Shown: in pieces, positions 8,499 through 17,129 of the stretch
Numbering within the stretch: the first letter of the stretch is position 1
Layout: every line of letters begins with the position of its first letter
Assembly (NCBI RefSeq): GCF_023195895.1
Contig: NZ_JALPRK010000008.1
Coordinates: forward strand, 62,001-126,000
Reading direction: 5' to 3'
From: Paenibacillus mellifer
GTDB taxonomy: Bacteria; Bacillota; Bacilli; Paenibacillales; Paenibacillaceae
Length of the DNA stretch: 64,000 nt
Position numbers and translations under genes: made by a program
Notes under the pieces: model-generated
Database searches by the model: none
The model's input: only the letters and a program-made list of their open reading frames with translations
What the model was told of the DNA's origin: nothing

Positions 8499-11300
8499 TT
8501 AGGACATAAACTCGATCCAGCCGATCTCTAGCCCCGGCTTGATATAATCAAACTTCAACTCGTAATCGCCTTCTGCAAGCTCGATACGGAGCTGCTTCTG
8601 CGTGACCCATTTGCCAAAAGTGCCATTTGTCTGTACGGTGGTCAACAGCTCGCCATTCAGCAGTAAATTGCAGGCCGATTGCGACAGGTTCATCGCTTCG
8701 TAACGGATATGCGCTGCCACCGTATACACTCCGGCTTCCCGCACCTTCACAACTGCGGTTTGTGCATTTGCCAGAACTTTGGTGCTTTCCGTACGGAACA
8801 ACGTATAAACCTCTGTGCCTTCCCCCACAACGAGCTTATCGTCTTGTACAGCCTGGATCGAACGGATTTCGTCAGCCGATTTCGGTTCCCGGGCAAATAC
8901 TGGCGCGTTCATCAAGAACCGGCAAATATTAATGGCGCACCGCTGCAATTCGCCCACAGTCAAAGTACCGTTCGCCAAGGCCTCCAGCGTATTGTCCCCC
9001 AGCGAATTAATCTCCGCACCATTGTTATTCACGACCATATACAAGTCGTTTTGGGCGCGGACCATAAAGGATGTGTTCTTCGCATCAGCCGGCCCGCCTT
9101 CCACACAGTCGTTCATCACGGCCCACCAATCCGTCATGACGATGCCTTCATACCCCCACTCCTTGCGAAGAATGGTCGTATTGAGATCATAATTGGAAGC
9201 CGCCCAATGCCCGTTGACCGGGTTATAGGAGGTCATGATCGAAGTGGCCTCCCCTTCCTTCACCGTCATTTCAAAGCCTTTCAGGTAGATCTCGCGCAAT
9301 GCCCGTTCGGAGACGACCGCATCGACTTTCGAACGCGCCTGCTCCTGGTTATTGCCGGCAAAATGCTTCACGGTGGCGGAAGAGCCGCCTTTCTTAATTC
9401 CACGCGTCATAGCTGCCGCAAAACATCCGGTCAAATACGGGTCTTCGGAAAAATATTCGAAATTCCGTCCATTTAACGGATGTCGATGGATGTTGATTCC
9501 CGGCCCCAACAGCGTGTCAATTTCATTCTGCAGCAGCTCTTGTCCCTCCAGCACGTATAACGACTCCACGAGAACGACATCCCAACTGGAGGCGAGCAGC
9601 GTCCCGATTGGCAACTGAGTTGCCTTCAGACCGCTGTCCATACGAATGCCGGAAGGGCCGTCGGCAGCACTTGCCACCGGGATCCCATACTCCAGCAGGT
9701 TATCCCCCACCCCGCCGAAAGCGGACGCCGTGCCCGGCGTGACTTTCGGACTGCTCATGCCTTCGCCGCGCACGATCGTAGCCAAGTCCGCATCGCTCAA
9801 CTGGGCGACAAATTCCTCCAAGCTGGCTTTCCCCGCTTGAACGTCCTTCAGCACGAGGCCGCGATTTCCGGTTTGCGGATACGCTTCCGGCAATCGGCTT
9901 TCGATGCGCTCTTTCAATGAAATCGTGCGCCGCGGCGTTTCCTCGCGCACGATGGTATACGTTCCATCCGGCTTCCGATTCCCTGGTTTCAACCGTGAGA
10001 AATGTTCCGTAGGAGCCGCTGCTTCCTCCAGCCGTTCAACAACTGCCAGTTCTGCAAGCTGGAACGCCGCTTTTCCGTTCACGGCAACCCGCTCCGTGGA
10101 TCGGATGCTGTTGCCGACATGAAGCTCGTAATCGCCGGCTTCCAGCACATAACAGGATTTATTCCCTGTAAAGCCGCCGTCGTCATAGGAAGCCATCCGC
10201 CGCACCGGTAATTGCAGCGACAACACCTCGGTTTCGCCAGGCTGGAGCAGCTTCGTTTTCGCGAAGGCTCCGAGTGCACGGACCGGTTTGCCCAATTGAC
10301 CTTGCGGCGCTTCATAATACAGCTGAATGACTTCTTTCCCGGCAAACTCCGTTCCGGTATTCGTCACCGCCACTTCGACCTCAAGCCGGGCCGCCGGGCC
10401 GGTGCCTTCGAGCTTCACACCCTGCACGTTCCAGGCGAAGGAGGTATAGGAAAGGCCATAACCGAACGGAAAGAGGACCTTGTCCGGGCAAAACGTTTCG
10501 AAATAGCGGTAACCTATATAAATATCTTCCTCATAGAGGTTCCTCACTTCGCTGCCAAAGTTGGCCGTCGACGGGTAATCCTCAATGTGATACGCGACCG
10601 TATCCGGCAACTTGCCGCTTGGCGTGACATCCCCCGACAGCAGGTCGGCCACCGCATGACCGCCGATCATCCCGCCTTGCCACACGAACATAACCGCCCG
10701 GATCCGGCCTTGATGGACCGGATCGTTGATCCAGCTCATGTCGATGACATTGGCGACGTTCATCAGGACGGCGACTTGTTCGAAATGCCGGGTGACCGTT
10801 TCGAGATTCAGCCGTTCCTGCTCCGTTAACCGATAACTGCCTTCGGTATCGGCATTATCCTTATCTTCGCCGGCCGTCCGACCGATGATGATCACCGCTT
10901 TGTTCGTTACCTTCTTGGCTTCAGCTACGATCTCGTCCGTCAGCGGCATTTCCTGCTGGCACCAAGGCTCGGCAGCCCAACCGCCGCCGCCGTTATCAAA
11001 CGGGTTCTCGGCAATCCATTGCTCATATTGCCCGGCCAGCTGCGCATTGACCTGGATGCGTGGATTGGCCCGCAGCCCGTCCAAAATGCTGACGACATAA
11101 GGGACGTTCACGGCGCCGCCAGACCCCGTTCCGCTTCGGTAAGTATCGATTTGACTTCTTCCGAAAACGGATACAATTTCATCTTTTCGAATCGGAAGCA
11201 TAGCGTTTTCATTTTTCAACAGAACGCCGCCTTCGGCTGCCGCGATTCGGCTGTACTCGGCGAAACCTTCCAAAGGAACGCCCAACATCGATTTGCTCAT
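8499..11300 (-). CDS. GH3 beta-glucosidase with inverted domain order
   Basis: A 933-residue glycoside hydrolase family 3 enzyme, probably cytosolic (no signal peptide), cleaving terminal beta-glucosyl (or xylosyl) units. The domain order is swapped. Residues 15-290 are the GH3 C-terminal alpha/beta sandwich ('EGGVLLKNENAMLPI', 'LPFGYGLSYTSF'-like region near 280), and 305-400 the fibronectin-III-like domain. Residues 500-800 are the N-terminal TIM barrel, with 'GRNFEYFSEDPYLTG' (611-625), 'VKHFAGNNQEQ' (644-654) and the nucleophile Asp724 in 'GIVMTDWWAV'. Residues 830-933 form an extra beta-rich module resembling CBM6/PA14-like sugar-binding folds. Inverted GH3 enzymes are known (for example in Ruminococcus albus). 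The ATG follows GGAGA. It shares a terminator with the convergent gene; it may degrade sugars brought in by importers such as the LacI-linked one at 17-24 kb. Confidence 0.9.
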   Translation of the reverse strand: MSKSMLGVPLEGFAEYSRIAAAEGGVLLKNENAMLPIRKDEIVSVFGRSQIDTYRSGTGSGGAVNVPYVVSILDGLRANPRIQVNAQLAGQYEQWIAENPFDNGGGGWAAEPWCQQEMPLTDEIVAEAKKVTNKAVIIIGRTAGEDKDNADTEGSYRLTEQERLNLETVTRHFEQVAVLMNVANVIDMSWINDPVHQGRIRAVMFVWQGGMIGGHAVADLLSGDVTPSGKLPDTVAYHIEDYPSTANFGSEVRNLYEEDIYIGYRYFETFCPDKVLFPFGYGLSYTSFAWNVQGVKLEGTGPAARLEVEVAVTNTGTEFAGKEVIQLYYEAPQGQLGKPVRALGAFAKTKLLQPGETEVLSLQLPVRRMASYDDGGFTGNKSCYVLEAGDYELHVGNSIRSTERVAVNGKAAFQLAELAVVERLEEAAAPTEHFSRLKPGNRKPDGTYTIVREETPRRTISLKERIESRLPEAYPQTGNRGLVLKDVQAGKASLEEFVAQLSDADLATIVRGEGMSSPKVTPGTASAFGGVGDNLLEYGIPVASAADGPSGIRMDSGLKATQLPIGTLLASSWDVVLVESLYVLEGQELLQNEIDTLLGPGINIHRHPLNGRNFEYFSEDPYLTGCFAAAMTRGIKKGGSSATVKHFAGNNQEQARSKVDAVVSERALREIYLKGFEMTVKEGEATSIMTSYNPVNGHWAASNYDLNTTILRKEWGYEGIVMTDWWAVMNDCVEGGPADAKNTSFMVRAQNDLYMVVNNNGAEINSLGDNTLEALANGTLTVGELQRCAINICRFLMNAPVFAREPKSADEIRSIQAVQDDKLVVGEGTEVYTLFRTESTKVLANAQTAVVKVREAGVYTVAAHIRYEAMNLSQSACNLLLNGELLTTVQTNGTFGKWVTQKQLRIELAEGDYELKFDYIKPGLEIGWIEFMS

Positions 11301-11427
11301 CTCTTTGCTCTCTCCTATCCGATAGTAGATCCCAATACGGGATGCTCATAAGTAGTAGACCTAGCAATAACTATACCAAAATCAGCATGAAGTTGGATAG
11401 AATAACCTGCTTCTTTTATGGGGGAAA

Positions 11428-11742
11428 TCAAGCGAAGATATTGGCGTAGATGATGATGCCGACATAAGGAACCACCCATAACAAGGGCAGCAGATTCCAC
11501 CAAACCGCTTGTTTATATTTCCCCTTAGCGAAGTAGGTCCATCCTAGAATCAGGCCTAGCAGCAGCCCCCCGGGATAAGCCTGGAGGTAGGCGAACAACG
11601 CTCGGATCCCTGGATTCACCTCGCTGGAATCTCGAAATAAATAGGCGGAGATCCCCAGCACCACCAGCCACGCGATGGAAAACATCAAATAAACGAGCTG
11701 CGACAGGATCAGGAAAATCAAAGTTTTGCGTTTGAATGACAT
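11428..11742 (-). CDS. Small membrane protein of unknown function
   Basis: About 104 residues with three or four hydrophobic helices: a helix near residues 5-30, one around 48-63 ('GGLLLGLILGWTYFAKGKYK') and one at the C terminus ('LLPLLWVVPYVGIIIYANIF'). The start is taken at the ATG at 11742, because the longer frame would overlap the upstream NUDIX gene and has no ribosome binding site; this leaves a 37-base spacer. It probably forms an operon with the NUDIX gene. I do not recognise the family; small multi-span proteins of this kind are common in Paenibacillus. Confidence 0.6.
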   Translation of the reverse strand: MSFKRKTLIFLILSQLVYLMFSIAWLVVLGISAYLFRDSSEVNPGIRALFAYLQAYPGGLLLGLILGWTYFAKGKYKQAVWWNLLPLLWVVPYVGIIIYANIFA

Positions 11743-11779
11743 GGGATTGACCTGCCTTCCTTCATCGGGAATGGTGTGC

Positions 11780-12406
11780 CTAATCAAGCCATACTTCGGT
11801 TCCGTGACGCAGGTCGAATAAGCGTTCAATTTGCTTCGACGTATTTCTCCCTACGGACAACGGCGGTAATTCGTATCGGCCGAAAAATCCGACTTCCAGC
11901 GTCTCCATTCCAGCTTCCGCTTGCCCCCCTGTGATCTCGCACAAAATAAACATTTTGTAGATATGGAAAGCTTCGGGAGGATGCTCATGGAATTTCTTGT
12001 CCAACACGGCCAACAATCGCACGGGGACGACGGCGAGGCCGGCTTCTTCCTTCACTTCCTTGACGACGACTTCCTTCGGCGAAAGACCGATGTCCGCCCA
12101 ACCGCCGGGAAGGGCCCAAGCCCCATCAATGCGTTCTTTGACGAGTAAAATCCGGTCATCCTGAAATACCGCGCCGCGAACATCAACCTTCGGGGTGGCA
12201 TACCCGCTTTCTCCGGCAAACAGGGACTTTATTTTCTCCGTCTCTACTTCCGTGTAACGGGCCAGAATGTCCACGCTGAGTTCGCGGAGCATCTCAAAAC
12301 GCTCAAGGTCATACATATCTTTGGAATAGGCTAACCCGGCCTGGCTAATCGCCTGAATCTGCTTGGCCCATTCCAGCCATAACCGTTGCGGAACCGAGTC
12401 CGACAT
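11780..12406 (-). CDS. NUDIX hydrolase with N-terminal NUDIX_N domain
   Basis: A 208-residue cytosolic hydrolase for nucleoside diphosphate-linked substrates. Residues 1-60 match the helical NUDIX_N extension found in Firmicute ADP-ribose-type pyrophosphatases ('WLEWAKQIQAISQAGLAYSK'). Residues 68-195 are the NUDIX fold, with the box 'GGWADIGLSPKEVVVKEVKE' continuing into 'EAGL', a good match to Gx5Ex7REUxEExGU with Lys-Glu in place of Arg-Glu. AAAGG lies about ten bases before the ATG. It is followed closely by the small membrane protein and preceded by amj. The substrate is uncertain. Confidence 0.88.
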   Translation of the reverse strand: MSDSVPQRLWLEWAKQIQAISQAGLAYSKDMYDLERFEMLRELSVDILARYTEVETEKIKSLFAGESGYATPKVDVRGAVFQDDRILLVKERIDGAWALPGGWADIGLSPKEVVVKEVKEEAGLAVVPVRLLAVLDKKFHEHPPEAFHIYKMFILCEITGGQAEAGMETLEVGFFGRYELPPLSVGRNTSKQIERLFDLRHGTEVWLD

Positions 12407-12435
12407 CGCATCTCAACCTTTCCTATAGAAGTGAT

Positions 12436-13227
12436 CTAGATCCATTGCACCGCCATGGCGATCAAATGGGCTGCCGGCAGGATAATCGCTTGTGCCGCTA
12501 GCGTCCCCAGAAATCTCGCGCCCATCAATAAAATATAGATCCTCCCGAGCTGCTGCCGGGATTCCTCCTGATGCAGCGCGCGTTCGGTGATCAACCCGAG
12601 CTGCGGATCGATGAAGATCGTCAACAGGATGGTTGCCACGCCGTTAATGATGCCGGACGCTTGCGAAGCGGTCGTACTCAGCGCCGGCACCAGATAAGCG
12701 GCGAACAACGAAGCCAACACGCCAACCGTATAAAAGGCGGTCACCGCGATATTCAACAAGACGAAGCGTTTAGGCACCCCAAGCAGACGAAAGGAACGGA
12801 GGTGCAGGCTGGGTTTGCGAAAATAATGCCTTGCGTTTTTGAGCTGCGTGACCGATACGCTCGTGACCAGCTTGGGCAGGGATCCCGCCGCCTCCAGCTT
12901 GGCGATCACGCGTTCAAAGAGATTCACGCAGGTGGGAAACAGAAACATCGCCAACAGCGTTCCGGCAGAACCGGCCAACAGGATGATCCGCAGCGTATCC
13001 ATCACCTGAAAATCGGGATGCTTCCTGGCATAATCGATAAACGTGGCCGTCATCGGTGCCTGAAGCATATTCGCCGTTCTGGATACAAGCACGACGATCC
13101 CGGTCAGAGACAACGCAACCACGATTTTGTTCAATTTCACGCCGGCATAACGGATCGAATACGATAGGGTCTCAGCTGCATGAATAATCATGGTTTGGAT
13201 ACATACAATTACCAGATTGGTGGTCAA
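12436..13227 (-). CDS. amj: Lipid II flippase Amj family protein
   Basis: A 263-residue polytopic membrane protein (about six to eight helices) resembling Bacillus Amj (YdaH, DUF2837), the alternate lipid II flippase that can replace MurJ in cell wall synthesis. The recognisable stretches are the N-terminal 'IIHAAETLSYSIRYAGVK' and 'VSRTANMLQAPMTATFID', and the C-terminal 'IDPQLGLITERALH'. Length matches the family (about 270). The start is a TTG at 13227 with GGAG 11 bases upstream; the next Met would remove half of the first helix. In B. subtilis amj is under sigma-M envelope-stress control; no such promoter could be confirmed here. Confidence 0.83.
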   Translation of the reverse strand: MTTNLVIVCIQTMIIHAAETLSYSIRYAGVKLNKIVVALSLTGIVVLVSRTANMLQAPMTATFIDYARKHPDFQVMDTLRIILLAGSAGTLLAMFLFPTCVNLFERVIAKLEAAGSLPKLVTSVSVTQLKNARHYFRKPSLHLRSFRLLGVPKRFVLLNIAVTAFYTVGVLASLFAAYLVPALSTTASQASGIINGVATILLTIFIDPQLGLITERALHQEESRQQLGRIYILLMGARFLGTLAAQAIILPAAHLIAMAVQWI

Positions 13228-13267
13228 TTTATTCCCATCTCCACTTAGCTTCCCTCGGTTTCAGGTT

Positions 13268-13783
13268 TCATTGCCGTACTTCAATGCGCTTCACAAATTT
13301 AACCATCATCGTTCGGTAATCGAACAATACTTCTTCCTTGTCCTCGGTATACACAAACCCATTCGATTTATAAAAGAGCGTGCCGATGCCGTTCTCGCGC
13401 TCGCACCAGGCGTAAATTTCTTTGATCAAGGGGTTCTGGCGAATCAGCTCGTTCAGCAAATGCTTGCCGATGCTCTTGCGCTGATGCTCCTCTAAGATAT
13501 AGAGTCGGGTCAGTTCGCTGACTCCTTCATCCGGCTCCGACAATTGACCGAAACCGACGATCTCCCCTTCCCATTCCGCAACCAAAAACTTGCGAGACGA
13601 TTGCGCCTCATCCAAGGTAATACTTTGCTCCAGACTGCTTTTGGCATAGGCATGGGTCAAGTACGTTGCGATGAAATGCTCCGGATAAATCGTTTCGTAC
13701 GTGCTGTTCCAGGTTTCCACGGCCACCTCGCGAATGCCTTCGATGTCGTTCAGCCTTGCCGGACGGATCAGCAGTGAATCCAT
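13268..13783 (-). CDS. GNAT family N-acetyltransferase
   Basis: A 171-residue acetyl-CoA-dependent N-acyltransferase. It begins 'MDSLLIRPARLNDIEGIREV', the usual first strand and helix; motif A is seen in 'LYILEEHQRKSIGKHLLNEL' (the Q/RxxGxG/A pyrophosphate loop, here QRKSIG), and 'FYKSNGFVYTEDKEE' marks the C-terminal strand-helix. The start is the ATG at 13783 with AAAGGA nine bases upstream; a longer frame to 13876 lacks a ribosome binding site. It precedes amj on the same strand with a 40-base gap. The substrate is unknown. Confidence 0.87.
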   Translation of the reverse strand: MDSLLIRPARLNDIEGIREVAVETWNSTYETIYPEHFIATYLTHAYAKSSLEQSITLDEAQSSRKFLVAEWEGEIVGFGQLSEPDEGVSELTRLYILEEHQRKSIGKHLLNELIRQNPLIKEIYAWCERENGIGTLFYKSNGFVYTEDKEEVLFDYRTMMVKFVKRIEVRQ

Positions 13784-13929
13784 CAGCTTCAATCCTTTCT
13801 CTTCCTGAAATAACTGGACCCAGCTTTGGATATGGACGATCTCCAGCCGGGTCGGATGTCGAAAAGTTATATTCATGCCGTTTTACAAATCTATGATACA
13901 CTGTACTCGGCGGGGAAAGCTACCCCCAA

Positions 13930-14556
13930 TCATGAAATCGCTTTCTTTCTAACAATGTAATCGACGAAGCCTTGTCTGATGCGTTCTCCTTCAAAAATTC
14001 TTTCTAGCACCCTGTCCTCTTTGTACAGGATCTCCATATCGCTCAGAAGCGCATCCGGTTCCCCCGGCTCGTAATAGGAATGAATGACCGGCTGATCATC
14101 GTCAAATTGTTCGTGCTCGTGGTTGCCTACATCGGGTCCTTGCCCGCAGCGGAAGTCGTTCGTCGTCAAAAAATTAACGAACATCAGGCCGCCCGGCATC
14201 AAGACGCGTTTTAACTCTTCGACCGATTGTTGGACCTCTTTTTTACGCATATGAAATATCGAATTGTACGAGTAGGCGAATCCCATCGATTGATCCGGAA
14301 AGTCCAATTGGCGCATATCCCCTTGGCGGATATTCAGGGTTTGGCCCTTTCGTCGGCCATAGTCGTTAGCCAATTCACATTGCCCCGGATCCGCATCGAT
14401 GCCGTAAGTGGTAAAACCGTATGCGCTAAACAAGCTCAAGGGAGGCATGTCCCCGCCTGCCCCGCAATCCAGAATACGCCTCGGGCTGTTCGTTTCCAGG
14501 CAATAAGCCAGAAACCGGTACAACGGAACTTGCTTGAATATTTCTTGCACGGCCAT
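13930..14556 (-). CDS. Class I SAM-dependent methyltransferase
   Basis: A 208-residue cytosolic methyltransferase. Motif I is 'RILDCGAGGDMPPLSLF' (about residues 28-44), the acidic residue that binds the ribose follows in 'YGIDADPGQ', motif II is 'RQGDMRQLDFPDQSMGFAYS', and the post-motif region is 'RVLMPGGLMFVNFL'. These are typical of the UbiE/methyltransf_11 fold acting on small molecules. GGAG lies close to the ATG. It appears to be a single gene; the substrate cannot be inferred. Confidence 0.87.
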   Translation of the reverse strand: MAVQEIFKQVPLYRFLAYCLETNSPRRILDCGAGGDMPPLSLFSAYGFTTYGIDADPGQCELANDYGRRKGQTLNIRQGDMRQLDFPDQSMGFAYSYNSIFHMRKKEVQQSVEELKRVLMPGGLMFVNFLTTNDFRCGQGPDVGNHEHEQFDDDQPVIHSYYEPGEPDALLSDMEILYKEDRVLERIFEGERIRQGFVDYIVRKKAIS

Positions 14557-14708
14557 CACGCTCCAATAAATATGTAATTTCGTTCACAAACATTATATTA
14601 AAGAATCGGCGATAGATATAGGAAAAACCCTTTAATTGAGGTTAATACAGCGATAAACAACATGTGCTAGGCTGGGGAGAGAAAATGAAACCGAAGGAGG
14701 CTTTCAAC

Positions 14709-15407
14709 ATGCTGGAGAATAACGTCAATTGGCGGGAGCTGGCCTTTCATCATATCCCGCGCATGCTGATCGACGAACGCGAGCCATTCCGTCCCGTCCG
14801 AGTCGGCGTCACGGTGCTGACCGAGACCGGACCGTCTCCTTCATTCAAGCGGATGCTGGAGGTGGACGGCGAACGTGTCGGGGCTGTGATCGAATATGCG
14901 GTTTATTGGGATTACGATATTACCCATCTCTACGATCTGGAACACATGTGGATCTTCCTGTCCCCGCAAGGTACCGTTGTGGATTGTGAAGCCAGCTTCC
15001 ACGGGACGTACCTGAAAGGCATCGCTCCCGGGAAAACGAATGTAGGGTCTAGTGGACGAATCAGCTTGTATTGCCAACCGGGAAAACATGCCTATTCTGC
15101 GCTCCGTGAGTTGTTCGACCTGCTCCCGAGCTTGCATCAAGCAACCGGGGAGCATGCGGGCAAAGACGGCGTTCTGGAGCCTGACATGCTGCGCGGCACG
15201 TACAAGACGCTGCCCGATGCCGACGAGCTGGCGGCTGAGCATCTCCGCGGCTTCCGGTTCGACATCGCCGGCACCTATATCCCGTTTGAATGGACTCCCG
15301 ATCTGCTGGTATGCTGGGAGGAACTGAAGCGGGAAATTCCTGCCCGCATGAAGGACCTGCTGAACCGGCTGCGCGAGCAGAAGCACTCCGGCGCCTCAAG
15401 CCGATAA
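14709..15407 (+). CDS. Uncharacterised protein, possibly Vps62/NPP1-like fold
   Basis: About 232 residues with no signal peptide or membrane segment, so probably cytosolic. The ATG at 14709 is preceded by AAGGAGG with an eight-base spacer, which rules out the upstream Met codons. Family not recognised with certainty. Residues 63-102 show 'YAVYWDYDITHLYDLEHMWI' followed by a glycine turn and 'ASFHGTYL', an arrangement like the GHRHDWE...HGGY core of NPP1/necrosis-inducing and Vps62-related proteins. The convergent secreted protein at 15480-16445 has a similar arrangement. Role unknown. It is followed by a strong terminator. Confidence 0.6.
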   Translation: MLENNVNWRELAFHHIPRMLIDEREPFRPVRVGVTVLTETGPSPSFKRMLEVDGERVGAVIEYAVYWDYDITHLYDLEHMWIFLSPQGTVVDCEASFHGTYLKGIAPGKTNVGSSGRISLYCQPGKHAYSALRELFDLLPSLHQATGEHAGKDGVLEPDMLRGTYKTLPDADELAAEHLRGFRFDIAGTYIPFEWTPDLLVCWEELKREIPARMKDLLNRLREQKHSGASSR

Positions 15408-15426
15408 TCCGTCACATGAACCCAAA

Positions 15427-15473
15427 AAGCCTTCCGGACGCGGATCGCCGCGTCTGGAAGGCTTGACTTTTAT
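15427..15473. terminator. Rho-independent terminator between convergent genes
   Basis: A 16-bp stem AGCCTTCCGGACGCGG (15428-15443), loop ATCG, then CCGCGTCTGGAAGGCT (15448-15463), one G-U pair. It is flanked by AAAAA on the left and TTGACTTTTATT on the right, so it can work for both genes. Confidence 0.85.
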
Positions 15474-15479
15474 TGACGA

Positions 15480-16445
15480 TCAGCGGTAAGGGTTACGGAG
15501 ATAATTCAGGGCAAATTCGCCGAGATTGCCGAAGTAAATCGATACTAGCTTGGCCGGATCGGTTGCCAGTTCTCCGCCGAGCAGGTTGCCGCCGTCATTC
15601 TGGTCGTCCCAGCCCCAGGGGGCATTGGCGCCGCCCGTGCCGTTGTTACCGTTAAAGGCTCCCCAGCTTAAGAAGGTTTGCGGGTCATTGCGATGATCCC
15701 AGAAGCCGCCCGCGGCGAAGGTGTCCACCAGCTGGTACTTCACATCCCGGTCGTTTCCGTTTTCCGGCACCTCGCCGGCACCGCGGCTCGGATAGTAGTA
15801 TACGACGTCTGTATTGGCATAGTTCGTCCCGTCCCATGCTTTGATCCCATGCGCTTTCGCTTCCTGGAACGTCACCGGATGATCCGCTCCGTCATAGCTT
15901 TGGAACCGGACGGCGCCGTCGATCGTCTCCTGGCCGTTCGTATAGGAACCGCCGCCCGGTTTAAAGGAGTAGAAGTCTTTATGGGACGTCGTGACCATCG
16001 CTTCCAGTTGGCCATATTCCGATCCATCCTTGCGGACGACCGTCAGCAAGCCTTCCATATCGTTCTCATGCTCGTCAAGCCCGAGAAACGGGAAATCCGT
16101 CCAATCCCGCGGGTGATAGAAGCTGTATAAAATGAACCAGTGCGTCGGCGTTTCCACGATGGAATAATAAGCCGTGCCCTTGAGCCGGTTCACGTCTACG
16201 GCCTGGTTTTCCCAGTTGTTCGACGTATTCCAGTCCCCGTCGAAATCGATGGCGGATAAATAATCGGCATCGTAATCCGTGCTGTCCGTGTCTTGGATAT
16301 GCACAGGCGCCCAACGGTAAGCCAAATCAACGTCGCTGGCCGCCTTCGTCGTTCCGGCTGGGATGATCGCGCCGCTCAAGGCAAGCGCCAGCATCAGCAC
16401 GGCAGGAATCGCTTTCTTGGTCCATTTTGTCCGTATGGATTTCAC
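15480..16445 (-). CDS. Secreted protein, Vps62/NPP1-like
   Basis: A 321-residue exported protein. A Sec signal peptide (residues 1-36, basic start, hydrophobic core, cleavage near 'TTKAASD') is followed by one soluble domain. The start is GTG at 16445 behind GAGGAGG. Conserved-looking residues include 'YRWAPVHIQDTDSTDYDADY' (43-62), 'LYSFYHPRDWTDF' (106-118), 'HENDMEGLLTVV' (126-137) and 'TSHKDFY' (153-159); the His-x-x-Asp-x-Glu cluster recalls the metal-binding core of NPP1-type proteins. Vps62-like secreted proteins of bacteria have no established function; a cell-wall or extracellular role is only a guess. Asp/Asn-rich loops suggest Ca binding. Confidence 0.65.
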   Translation of the reverse strand: MKSIRTKWTKKAIPAVLMLALALSGAIIPAGTTKAASDVDLAYRWAPVHIQDTDSTDYDADYLSAIDFDGDWNTSNNWENQAVDVNRLKGTAYYSIVETPTHWFILYSFYHPRDWTDFPFLGLDEHENDMEGLLTVVRKDGSEYGQLEAMVTTSHKDFYSFKPGGGSYTNGQETIDGAVRFQSYDGADHPVTFQEAKAHGIKAWDGTNYANTDVVYYYPSRGAGEVPENGNDRDVKYQLVDTFAAGGFWDHRNDPQTFLSWGAFNGNNGTGGANAPWGWDDQNDGGNLLGGELATDPAKLVSIYFGNLGEFALNYLRNPYR

Positions 16446-16571
16446 GTAGGTCCAGTCCTCCTCTTCATCTCATCCTTGATTTGTAAGACGATTGACTCCT
16501 CTGCGTTATTCTCCGGTGACTGTAGCTATCTCTTTCATATCTGAAGCTTCTCCCCTCTTGGCCTCACCTCC

Positions 16572-17129
16572 TTAGAAATGGATCCTATACTGCCGCTCGG
16601 CTTCGGCATTAAGCCGTTCCGCCAACTCCAACAGCTCCAGCGGCTCGTTGATGACATAATCCGGGTGTTCGCTGTCGTCGGCTGGCGTACGCGGGTATCG
16701 CGGTGTCCATGCCAGGTGCACCGAAGTAATCCCCAGTGCATTCGCCCCCTTCACGTCACGGCTCAAATTGTTGCCGACCATCGCAATCCGGCCGTAATCG
16801 GCTTCTGTTAAGTCGAGCGCGCCTACGGCCGCTTTAAACATGCGCCGATCCGGTTTGCTCGCCTTGATCGTTTCCGAGTAAATCATTGTATCGAACAATT
16901 CGTAAATGCCGTTTTGCATCAATATATTTTTGAACGACTGGGCTAACCCGTCGGCGACTAAGGCCAGCGTGTACCCTCGATCAGCCAGCCTCTTTACCGT
17001 CTCGCCCGCGCCGGGGATCAGCTCCGCCGACAACACGACATCGTGTTCGTCTCTGATTTCGGTTCCTTCGTCGATCAACGTGTCGCCACAATCCAAAAAC
17101 AAAATCAAGGTCTTTCGATTTTCCTTCAT
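16572..17129 (-). CDS. HAD-superfamily hydrolase
   Basis: A 185-residue phosphatase-like protein. Motif I is 'LFLDCGDTLIDEG', which has Asp-x-Gly-Asp-Thr in place of the usual DxDGT; the first Asp is the nucleophile. Motif II is 'LVADG', motif III lies in 'ETIKASKPDRRMF' (Lys), and motif IV in 'IAMVGNNLSRDVKGA' (Asn-Asn/Asp). The ATG at 17129 has AAAGGAGGAGG upstream and overlaps the TGA of the last ATPase gene by 4 bases (ATGA). It is therefore translationally coupled to the importer operon and may dephosphorylate an imported substrate's intermediate. This role is inference. Confidence 0.85.
   Translation of the reverse strand: MKENRKTLILFLDCGDTLIDEGTEIRDEHDVVLSAELIPGAGETVKRLADRGYTLALVADGLAQSFKNILMQNGIYELFDTMIYSETIKASKPDRRMFKAAVGALDLTEADYGRIAMVGNNLSRDVKGANALGITSVHLAWTPRYPRTPADDSEHPDYVINEPLELLELAERLNAEAERQYRIHF

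Noticed and set aside
8679..11351. Several plus-strand frames (265, 205, 125 and 110 residues) opposite the GH3 gene
   Set aside because: They are shadows of a clearly recognisable GH3 enzyme and show no protein-like composition of their own.
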